This document shows positions 5,763 to 11,913 of a DNA stretch of 11,913 bases, in pieces. The stretch covers positions 1-11,913 of the forward strand of contig CALAQT010000472.1 of NCBI GenBank assembly GCA_937888775.1, in the 5' to 3' direction. Under the pieces are notes generated by a model. It saw only the letters and a program-made list of their open reading frames with translations. It ran no database searches and was not told the DNA's origin. The stretch comes from an uncultured Actinomycetes bacterium (GTDB lineage: Bacteria > Actinomycetota > Thermoleophilia > Solirubrobacterales > Solirubrobacteraceae). Position 1 is the first letter of the stretch; every line of letters starts with the position of its first letter. Made by a program: the position numbers and the translations under genes.

Positions 5763-6629
5763 TTATGAGTGACGAGCCGCCCGCACCAGGAAGCTTCGCG
5801 GCAAGCCCGGCATCGCCCGGGGCACAAACGGCCGGGGCCACCGTCCGAAGTTCGCGCCGTCCTCGCCGGGCTGCGTCACGGTGGCGTCAAAGCCGTGAGC
5901 GGCCAGCAATCTCTCTGGTGTATTTGTCCCGAACCGTCCCGGCGCTCCGCGTCGGGCGAGAGCGGCCTGCATCGGCCACGCCGGCGGGGAGAAGAACAGG
6001 CCTCTGTTCATCAAGTCCAATCCGAGGAGGCTATCCACGGCAGTGAGCGAACGCACCTGCTCTAAAAGAGCGTGCACCGCAGGTCTCGCCAGGTAATAGA
6101 GCAGACCCTCTATAAGCCAGACCGATGGTCTCTGCGGCCGATATCCGCAGGCGAGAAGCGCCTCCGGCCAAGTCGCCTCCTGCAGATCTACTGCGACCGT
6201 TAGCCGCTCGCAGTTCGGTCTTGCCTCAGCTTTACCGATCGTGTCTTCTTTGGCGTTTAGCACCGCGGGTAGGTCGATCTCGAACAACCGAGTCCGGGCA
6301 GGCCACTTCAGGCGAAACGCGCGAGCATCCAACCCTGCCGCGGCCAGCACGACCTGACGCACCCCCAACCGCTGACACGCATCCAGCAGAAAATCATCAA
6401 AGAAGCGAGTGCGGATCACGGGATACCGCCCGGGAACGTCCGATCCGGCGGCGGCCTCCATGTCCCGCAGCCACCCGAAGCCCTCCGGACCAGCAAGAAC
6501 CGCGGCGAGAGGATCGCAAAACAGTCGATCGGTCCGCTCGCTCTCCCTCGCCCGCGCCGCCGCCATCCACCGCGACGTCGCGGCTATGGAGTTGGCGCCA
6601 TTTGGGCTTGAGTCACGGTTCTTGCTCAT
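5763..6629 (-). CDS. SAM-dependent methyltransferase, TIGR00027 / leucine carboxyl methyltransferase-like family
   Basis: This is a 288-residue class I methyltransferase of the PF04072-related group common in actinobacteria. NSIAATSRWMAAARA and FCDPLAAVLAGPEGF at the N-terminus are followed by the SAM-binding motif VVLAAAGLDARAFRLKWP (93-110). FEIDLPAVLNAKE (116-128) holds the acidic ribose-binding residue. VAVDLQ and WLIEGLLYYL (171-180) come next, with the usual FVPR near the end. The substrate is unknown; the family acts on small molecules such as polyketides. ATG 6629 is chosen because family proteins start close to this motif; an in-frame TTG at 6644 would add five residues. No strong ribosome site is seen. 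It lies 156 bases downstream of the ATP-grasp gene on the same strand, so both may belong to one pathway. Confidence 0.88.
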   Translation of the reverse strand: MSKNRDSSPNGANSIAATSRWMAAARARESERTDRLFCDPLAAVLAGPEGFGWLRDMEAAAGSDVPGRYPVIRTRFFDDFLLDACQRLGVRQVVLAAAGLDARAFRLKWPARTRLFEIDLPAVLNAKEDTIGKAEARPNCERLTVAVDLQEATWPEALLACGYRPQRPSVWLIEGLLYYLARPAVHALLEQVRSLTAVDSLLGLDLMNRGLFFSPPAWPMQAALARRGAPGRFGTNTPERLLAAHGFDATVTQPGEDGANFGRWPRPFVPRAMPGLPRSFLVRAARHS

Positions 6630-6632
6630 AGC

Positions 6633-6809
6633 ATGACCGTACAAGCGAAGTCGGTTCCGAGAGGAGATTCGTCACTGGACGTCCTCAGCGGCGCTGCCTG
6701 CGGGTCTGTGGGCGCGATGGCGATGACGGGAATGCGGGTGATCACGACCGAGCTCGGGCAGGTGGAGCAAACCCCGCCTCAGGCATCAGTCAGCAGCGGG
6801 CGCGCCTAG
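6633..6809 (+). pseudogene. Truncated N-terminal fragment of a hypothetical membrane-associated protein
   Basis: This 58-residue forward ORF starts three bases beyond the methyltransferase start on the opposite strand and ends inside the 3' end of the ATP-grasp gene. Its core (LDVLSGAACGSVGAMAMTGM, then RVITTELGQVEQTPPQA) has a Gly/Ala-rich hydrophobic stretch and a TPP-A ending. I associate these with the start of an actinobacterial hypothetical protein that normally continues much further. That recollection is not verified. If right, the gene was cut by a rearrangement that brought in the ATP-grasp gene's end. It may also be a genuine short peptide. No clear ribosome site precedes ATG 6633. 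Confidence 0.45.
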
Positions 6810-7995
6810 ACCGGTGAGCAGCATCGCGTCGTCGTTTGACATTCCGTCGATGTGCTCGCCGTCCCAGTTCATGTCGCCGGCGATGGCGACCAAGTGACCC
6901 ATGTGCTCGCGGAGGCTCTGCCCGACTGAGTGGCAGATGGCCAACGCCGAATACAGCGTGGGCAGCGGGTCGTGCCAGCCGCTACCGGCGTCGCGGACCT
7001 GCGCAAGGTCGTCGATGGACTGGGGTAGGCGGTCCAGTTGATCGGCGAAGCCGTCGGCCAGCACGGCGAGGGCGAGCTGCACTTCGCCGCCGGGCTCGAG
7101 CACGAAGGTCTCGGGCCGCGGGGCGAGCAGCCCCGCCGCCAGCTCCTCGCCGGGCATCAGCAGCAGGCCGTCGGTGGCGCGCGGGTTGCACTCCACGAAC
7201 GTCAGGCCGTCGTCGGTGACCAGGAAGTCGAAGGAGATCTGGCCCGTGTAGCGCAGCTCGGCCACGATCGGCTCGATCAGCCTCAGCGACTCGGTCGCGT
7301 CGATCGCCTCGAACTGGATGCCAGTGCTGTGATTTCGCTGCCGAGGGATCCGGTACATCAGATGCGAGCTGACCCGCCCCCCGTGCACAGTGCTGTAGCT
7401 GCAGACCGTCTCACCGTCCACGAACGGCTGCACCAGCCACGGTGCCGCTGGCGTGGGGTGGACCTCGTCGATCTCCAGCGCGCCGGCCAGCGGGCCGGTA
7501 TTAGTCAGACAGCAGGTCCCGCCGCGCGAGAAGGCGCCGCGAGCGAAGTACCGGTCGAGGCGATCGGTCGCCTCGCGCAGCTCCTCGTCGGAGGTCACCA
7601 CCACCGTCTCAGGGACCGGAAGCGCCAGCCGCGCGAGCAGCCGCTCAAAAGCCCCCTTGTCATGCAGACGCGCCAGCGTGCCGAACGGCGACACGAATAC
7701 CTTCGTAACCCGACGCAGCCGCTCGAGCTGGGTCGAGATGTAGAACGCCTCCTCAAAGGCCGGCACGACCACGTCGATCTCGTGCTCCCGGGCGATCCGC
7801 TCCAGCTCAGCGAGAAAGCCCGCCGTGTCGCTGCGCGGCGACGGATACACGAAATGGCCCGCCAGGTACTTCGAGTGGTTCCCCCGGCGACAACAAATGA
7901 TCATCGGCGGCGTAGATCTCACGGCCCCCGCCGGCGAGCTTTCGCACCAAGCCAAGCGCGAACGGCATCCGCGAGCTAGTCACCAGAACCCTCAA
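6786..7995 (-). pseudogene. ATP-grasp domain protein with a one-base frameshift
   Basis: Read as one protein it would be about 402 residues. The N-terminus (MRVLVTSSRMPFALGLVRKL, a Rossmann-like pre-ATP-grasp fold) starts at TTG 7995; an in-frame TAG lies five codons upstream. After AADDHLLSPG the frame shifts at a run of five G (7881-7885, C on the plus strand). Four G would continue directly into NHSKYLAGHFVYPSPRSD. The rest shows VPAFEEAFYIS, LHDKGAFERLL, QPFVDGETVCSYS and the metal-binding FVECNPRATDG (about 266-276), as in carbamoyl-phosphate-synthase-like ATP-grasp ligases. Such enzymes join a carboxylate to an amine through an acyl phosphate; the substrate is unknown. An ATG-less frame beginning near 7955 reads through but has no normal N-terminus. 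The shift is either a real mutation or a homopolymer sequencing error. Confidence 0.85.
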
Positions 7996-8007
7996 CGCAT
8001 TCGCTTG

Positions 8008-8085
8008 CTAGCGGCGTCGCCGCCGGCCACGAGACCGGCCCCACAGCCATCTCAGGGTCAGAAAGTCAATGATTCGCTTGATCAT
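8008..8085 (-). CDS. 25-residue Arg-rich small peptide upstream of the ATP-grasp gene
   Basis: The peptide is MIKRIIDFLTLRWLWGRSRG plus RRRRR: an amphipathic hydrophobic half followed by a strongly basic tail. A perfect GGAGG lies six bases before ATG 8085, the best ribosome site in this part of the window. The stop (8008-8010) lies 12 bases before the weak TTG start of the ATP-grasp gene. This suggests translational coupling or a leader peptide. The shape fits a small membrane-surface peptide. I do not know a named family. It is too short to judge by composition alone; the start signal and position are the evidence. Confidence 0.55.
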   Translation of the reverse strand: MIKRIIDFLTLRWLWGRSRGRRRRR

Positions 8086-8725
8086 GCTGTCCTCCAGTCT
8101 GTGCTGACGGTGAGTGTGAGGCCATGGCTTTCGCCCGCGTGTCCGCCGAACTCCGCGCCACGCGTACCACCCCTTTGTTCGCGCTTGCCACAGATCCCGC
8201 ATGGGCCGTCGCCAGCGGTAACCTCATGTGATCGGGTTCCTCGACCGGGCATCTAGCTAGGCCGGCCAGCCAGCCTTGTGTGGTAGCGGCCAGGACGATC
8301 GCGCCCTGGGGAGGGCATTTCGTGGCAATGGTGCCGCCCCCGCGCGAGTCCGCAATCGTGGCCGCTATCACGAGTACGCGACTGATAGCCGTGAGTGCTC
8401 CGTCGATAAGGTCGATCTGAGCCTAGAGGCGCGGAAGTTGTCCTTGGCCTGGCGGTCACACCAAACAAATACCCTCCGATACCGCTAGTAGGGGACGAGC
8501 GCTGACACCGGCCAAGATCGACTCCCCGGCGAGCCACTCCGCGCCGAAGTCGCTGTGAGGGTAGCCGCATCGCTATTACGGCACCCCTGGGTGTCCAGCT
8601 GTCATACGGCGAGACGCGAGACGGCATGGCCGGCTAGGCCGCCCTTCGCGAAGAGTCCGGTGCTTGGTCCGGAGTTTCCAGCCGTGTATCGGAGTGCGGG
8701 TGGGCAGGTACTTTTAGAGCGAGAC
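8086..8725. other. 640-bp stretch with no supported gene
   Basis: Several frames are open on both strands (for example minus 8627-8253 and 8371-8066), but none has recognisable motifs, a good start or protein-like composition. They are rich in Arg, Ser, Gly and Pro, as expected for out-of-frame GC-rich DNA. The part next to 8085 should hold the promoter of the reverse-strand peptide/ATP-grasp unit. No tRNA-like fold was seen. Confidence 0.5.
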
Positions 8726-9094
8726 TTACTCCCGGTAGCCGCGACCCCCTTGTGAGTAGTAGACACCAAGCTCGTCGCGATACGTCTGCTCGTGGTGATG
8801 GCCTTCGACGAGCTCGGGAGCGTTCTTGATCTGTTCCTTGGTCCGGTTGACGTGAACTACTTCGTCTTCGCTGTTTATCCGATCGACCACCCCGGCGGGC
8901 AGCAGGACCCTCTTACCGAAGATCCATGGTCCGGTGTCAACGATCAACCACATGGCGCCGGCCTCGTTGTTGGCGGTGTCGACCTTGCCGATACTTCCAT
9001 CTACGGCTTCGATCGACCAACCGGTCAAATCTCGACCGGCGGCAGCCTCATCGGGATACCCCCACATTCCTCGCTCAGCAGTACTCACAACCAT
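8726..9094 (-). CDS. PRC-barrel domain protein
   Basis: This is a 122-residue protein with a PRC-barrel fold at about residues 20-85: GRDLTGWSIEAVDGSIGKVD, then WLIVDTGPWIFGKRVLLPAG and VVDRINSEDEVVHVNRTKEQIKNAP. The domain is known from the photosynthetic reaction centre H subunit and RimM, and is widespread in small bacterial proteins linked to stress or RNA-related roles; the function here is unknown. The C-terminal tail (HHHEQTYRDELGVYYSQGGR) is His- and Tyr-rich. ATG 9094 is preferred over the in-frame ATG at 9145 because AAGGGAAGGTG directly precedes it. It appears monocistronic, with about 640 bp to the next gene downstream. Confidence 0.85.
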   Translation of the reverse strand: MVVSTAERGMWGYPDEAAAGRDLTGWSIEAVDGSIGKVDTANNEAGAMWLIVDTGPWIFGKRVLLPAGVVDRINSEDEVVHVNRTKEQIKNAPELVEGHHHEQTYRDELGVYYSQGGRGYRE

Positions 9095-9533
9095 CACCTT
9101 CCCTTTCACTCTCTTGTAACTGACAGATTCAATAGTGGCGCGCAAGTAGCCAGCATCCTCGATGTTGTTGACCAGCTACCAAACCGCGGCGCTCACGCAT
9201 GGTGATGATGGTCTGGCGCTGAGCCGCCCGTGCAAAGGAGCGAGCGCGCGCAACTTAGCACCCTGCGAACGTCTCCCAAGCATCCTTGGTACGCACGAAT
9301 ACGTCCGTGATCGTACAAAATGCGCGCAGCGTCGAGCTAGTAGTCAAAGGCTTTCCGGGTCATCCGTCCCATCCCCGGTGACCGATGTCAGCGTCGGCGC
9401 GTACACGGTTGCCACCGCGATGTTCATCCTCGGTGCGCTAGGACATCGAGCGAACACAGATGGAACCCGACGCTCTGCTAGCCCTCTCCGGGGCCTGATC
9501 TTCGCCGCGCCGGCCTGCGGAGCGCGCGGGACG
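9095..9533. other. 440-bp stretch with no supported gene
   Basis: It contains the upstream region of the PRC-barrel gene and a forward open frame from 9162 without protein-like features until it meets the transposase relic. A short hydrophobic run (GAYTVATAMFILGALG, about 9390-9440, plus strand) could be a decayed membrane segment, but nothing around it supports a gene. Confidence 0.45.
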
Positions 9534-9800
9534 GAGCTTTTGAAGGCGCGCAAGGTGATCGAGGTGCAGGGAAACGTCTCTGCGCTCCGGGGCAGCTGCT
9601 CGAGCCGGATCGCCGCCGTCGTCGGCCGGCACGACGGCCTCGCAGGCTGTGGCCCCGTCCCGGCGAGGGCGTTGTCCGGAGACCGAGCGCCAGGCTGTCC
9701 TGCGCGAGCTGCACTCGGAGCGGTTCGTGGACAGCTCGCCGGCGCAGGGTCCGCGACGGTGCTTGACGAGGGTCGCTACCTGGCCTCGGTGGTGGGCTGG
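9534..9800 (+). pseudogene. Transposase relic, IS3-type (OrfA end / OrfB start)
   Basis: Fragments of a transposase are spread over several frames. ELLKARKVIEVQGNVSAL (9534-9587) resembles the leucine-zipper end of the IS3 OrfA. After a frame change, GQLLEPDRRRR appears (from about 9589). Then ETERQAVLRELHSERFVDSS (from about 9679, with PAQ following) is typical of the OrfB N-terminus. After another single-base loss near 9750, ATVLDEGRYLAS continues. The DDE catalytic core is missing and the rest is unrecognisable. It runs tail-to-tail into the Crp/Fnr gene. It is clearly inactive; no terminal inverted repeats were found. Confidence 0.75.
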
Positions 9801-9829
9801 CCGTCTCCTCGTGTCGGCGTCGACGGCGG

Positions 9830-10564
9830 TCAGGTCATCGCTGCGACCAAGCGATGGTGGCGCAGCTGGGGCGGCGGAGACCCGTGAAGCGTCCAGGTGC
9901 CGTCTTCGCGCCGGCTGACCGTGCCCGCGCGAACCAGGTCGCCCATCGCGGTGGTCACGGACGGGCGGTGCGCCCCGACCAGGTCGGCCAACCGCTGATG
10001 AGTCAACGGCAATCGCACAGCGATGCCCTCCGGTCGAACACGTCCCCAGCGCTCAGCCAGGTGCCAGAGGGTCAGCAGCAGCCGATCATCGACGCGCTGG
10101 TGATGGGCGATCGCCAAGGCAACCGCCAGCGAGTGCGCGCGCCGGGTGGCGCGGCTGAAGAGCTCCACGCCGAGTTGTGGCCAAGGCGTTATGCGTGTCA
10201 CCAGACCCTGGTCGAGCACGGCCAGACGCGTCGGCTCGAGCACCACCCAGCCCACCTCGGCCTGGACGTGGGAGCCGTCAGCGTCCCAACGCCAGGGGCG
10301 CATGACATCGCCCGCACCCAACAGTTCGACGCACCGGCGCCCGAGTACATCGACCTCCCGCGTGAGCAGACCGTCGATGATCAGGAAGCCGTGATGATGC
10401 GTGTCGGGCTCGATCGCGCGCGTGGCGTCCCAATCGCCCGGGGAGAGACGGCGTACGCGGGTCAGCGCCTCGCGGCGCGCGCGCTCGCGCTGCGATTCGT
10501 CCAGCAGCTCGGCGAGGCCGGGGTCTGCATCAACAATGCTGATCAGATCCGTTACCGAGCCCAC
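9830..10564 (-). CDS. Crp/Fnr-family transcriptional regulator
   Basis: This is a 244-residue regulator. Residues about 40-120 form a cyclic-nucleotide-binding-like beta-roll (RLSPGDWD, GFLIIDGLLTREV, CVELLGAGDVMRP) that lacks the classic phosphate-binding RxA motif, so the ligand is uncertain. A dimerisation helix follows at about 128-152. The winged helix-turn-helix (155-228) has DRLLLTLWHLAERWG, LPLTHQRLADLVGAHRPSVT (recognition helix) and REDGTWTLHG for the wing. GTG 10564 is the only reasonable start, and no strong ribosome site is seen. The last 15 or so residues after the wing run into the transposase relic and may be replaced sequence. The target genes are unknown; no adjacent partner is evident. 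Confidence 0.88.
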   Translation of the reverse strand: MGSVTDLISIVDADPGLAELLDESQRERARREALTRVRRLSPGDWDATRAIEPDTHHHGFLIIDGLLTREVDVLGRRCVELLGAGDVMRPWRWDADGSHVQAEVGWVVLEPTRLAVLDQGLVTRITPWPQLGVELFSRATRRAHSLAVALAIAHHQRVDDRLLLTLWHLAERWGRVRPEGIAVRLPLTHQRLADLVGAHRPSVTTAMGDLVRAGTVSRREDGTWTLHGSPPPQLRHHRLVAAMT

Positions 10565-10570
10565 GTGCGC

Positions 10571-10774
10571 TCAGCGGCTCAGGAGAATGATCACGAGGAC
10601 GAGAAGCACGACCCTCAGGCCCGTCCCGGACAGCCACCAGCGACCTTCCAGAACTCGGGCTTCGCACGATCGCGGGAGTAGCGGCCCTCTGGTGGCTCGC
10701 CGACCCAGTCCTCCGCCGTCAAAGCCAGCCACGTCAGAGACATTACTCTCAATCGGCGCGTCGGCTACCCTCAC
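10571..10774 (-). CDS. Possible small membrane peptide upstream of the Crp/Fnr gene
   Basis: The frame ends in GLRVVLLVLVIILLSR, an 11-residue uninterrupted hydrophobic core fitting a short membrane segment, and stops six bases before the regulator's GTG. The upstream part is not protein-like and the start is unclear (GTG 10774 is the first option). It could be a tiny coupled membrane peptide beginning further in, or chance. Confidence 0.25.
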   Translation of the reverse strand: MRVADAPIESNVSDVAGFDGGGLGRRATRGPLLPRSCEARVLEGRWWLSGTGLRVVLLVLVIILLSR

Positions 10775-11751
10775 CGGACCCCGCCGGGGGCAGCTCGGGA
10801 ATCAGCTGGTGGTGCTCCAACCGCTGGGGGCGACTAGCTACGTCGTGGGGAGCGACACCGTAACCTTGGACAGCTGGAGGGTGACCGTTCCGTTGCTCGC
10901 TCGGTGGTAGAGACTCCGGCACGCGCAGACCCACGTGACACGCTCGCTCTCCGCGCGGCAGGCGGTAGTGCGCGCGACCGGCCGTTTGCTGCATCTCGTC
11001 TCTGAGCAAGCGCCGGTCAGCGGCCGGCGACGCCGACGGTCGCTTCCGCTTCGAAATCGAGGAGCGGTGGCGCCACCGCCCCTCGAGCTCGCTATCGCAA
11101 GGGACGAGCAGCGACAGCTCGCCGCGCGCGTGGGTGCTCCTTCGATGTGCGGCACGGGGCCACGTCAGTCGACGACCCGGCGCGACCGCATTTGTCTACG
11201 GGGAGAAGTCGGCGGCAGGGCCCCTGGCGACGCGCTTGGGCCAACTTGGGAGCACCGCGCTCCTACTGCTGGCACGATCGCATTCGTGTTTCTCGCCGGC
11301 ACGGAGGGGACGAGTGCAATGGCGACGAAGCAGTCGTGCCGATCTGCCGTGTCCGGCGCGGTGGCCTGCGATCGCTTTCGCCCAAGAGCGAGCGTCGCGG
11401 CCGGAGATCGCGGACGCGTGGTTTGCGACGAAGTCAACCCTCTCTGCCGCGGCGTGTGGAGCAGTTAGGTCAGTAGCCGCTCCGAGCGCACATATGCTGC
11501 TCGGCGGGGCAGATGAATCCGACCCCTCGCTCTCCGGCGAGATCCCGCTCCTCGACGCCCTCGAGGGAGCGTGGGCCGGCACCAGCGCGCAGCCGTCGAC
11601 CGTCGGATGGAACGGTGCGCCGCGTCCGTTTCACGCCGGTCGGGTCGTGTGTTGCCTAGACGAGGGCGGGCCGAGTCCGTAGGCTCGACAATCGTGCACC
11701 AGGCCCCGGCAGGACACTCGATCCGTTGCTCACGAAGGAGTAGAAGACGAT
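10775..11751. other. About 1 kb with no supported gene
   Basis: Both strands have long open frames (plus 11134-11682, minus 11582-11196), as expected at this GC content, but none shows a recognisable domain, a ribosome site or a sensible amino-acid mix. No repeat, tRNA or terminator stood out. It may be decayed sequence or hold unidentified RNA. Confidence 0.5.
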
Positions 11752-11889
11752 ATGCGACGCCATCTTGCCCCAATCGCTCTTGGCCTGGTGACGGCCGTGG
11801 CGATGTTGACTCCGGAAGCGACTGCTGCGCCGGCACACGAGTCGCGGGCACTTCCCAAGCTAGTGTCCTGCGCCGTTAATTCGTTGTAG
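11752..11889 (+). CDS. 45-residue peptide with a signal sequence
   Basis: MRRHLAPIALGLVTAVAMLT is followed by PEATAAPAHES: a basic start, a hydrophobic core of about 14 residues and an Ala-rich AxA-type cleavage zone near residues 25-28. The mature part would be only about 17 residues (ending LVSCAVNSL, with one Cys). GAAGGAG (11734-11740) lies 11 bases before ATG 11752, slightly far. The frame stays open after the TAG (11887-11889) to the end of the window. It may therefore be a secreted protein cut by a premature stop rather than a true short peptide. Confidence 0.5.
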   Translation: MRRHLAPIALGLVTAVAMLTPEATAAPAHESRALPKLVSCAVNSL

Positions 11890-11913
11890 AAGTCGTCCGA
11901 GCTTGGCAAGGAT

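Noticed and set aside
7038..7979. 313-residue plus-strand ORF opposite the ATP-grasp gene
   Set aside because: Antisense shadow; His/Arg/Gln-rich with no motif.
8253..8627. Minus-strand 124-residue ORF
   Set aside because: No ribosome site, domain or natural composition.
11134..11682. Plus-strand 182-residue ORF in the right-hand gap
   Set aside because: No recognisable motif or start signal; the opposite strand is equally open.
1..11913. CRISPR arrays, tRNA or rRNA genes
   Set aside because: No regularly spaced repeats and no cloverleaf or T-loop pattern seen on either strand by eye.

Overview
The window is high-GC DNA, probably from an actinomycete. A group II intron ORF ending in PTGLA, a Crp/Fnr regulator with a degenerate effector domain, a TIGR00027-type methyltransferase and an ATP-grasp protein all fit Actinomycetota. 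A Thermoleophilia-like host is my guess from the style of the small genes and is not shown. Gene density is low and there are many broken genes (split reverse transcriptase, frameshifted ATP-grasp gene, transposase relic, truncated ORFs), so this looks like an accessory or decaying region.

Layout. 1-3943 is the 3' part of a group II intron whose start lies outside the window. Its reverse transcriptase/maturase gene is cut in two (2-655 and 2850-3869) by a compact 2.2-kb serine-recombinase element (654-2863). The element carries a ribbon-helix-helix-like protein gene, a small overlapping ORF and a large serine recombinase. Its ends are perfect 16-bp inverted repeats (654-669 and 2846-2861) flanked on both sides by GT. 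Joining the ends gives an almost fully palindromic attP around a GT core, and removing the element rejoins the conserved QGG-VVSP coding segment of the RT. Ribozyme domains V and VI follow at 3868-3943. 3944-4463 is mostly non-coding with a possible hydrolase tail. 4464-5690 is a class III PHA synthase-like protein with Ser in place of the usual nucleophilic Cys. Convergent to it is a possible reverse-strand unit: a tiny Arg-rich peptide (8085-8008), a frameshifted ATP-grasp gene (7995-6786) and a SAM methyltransferase (6629-5763). A truncated forward ORF (6633-6809) is wedged between the last two. Further right are a PRC-barrel protein (9094-8726), an IS3-type transposase relic (about 9534-9800), a Crp/Fnr regulator (10564-9830), about 1 kb with no convincing gene, and a 45-residue secreted-type peptide (11752-11889).

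The most notable system is the nested one. A minimal site-specific integrating element sits in the most conserved coding segment of a retroelement's RT gene, inside the intron loop that carries the ORF, where it should not disturb the ribozyme. The recombinase gene has no stop codon within the element. Its C-terminal tail is therefore host-encoded when integrated (608 residues) and would be a different, shorter tail when circular (577 residues). This makes the tail a possible sensor of the integration state.
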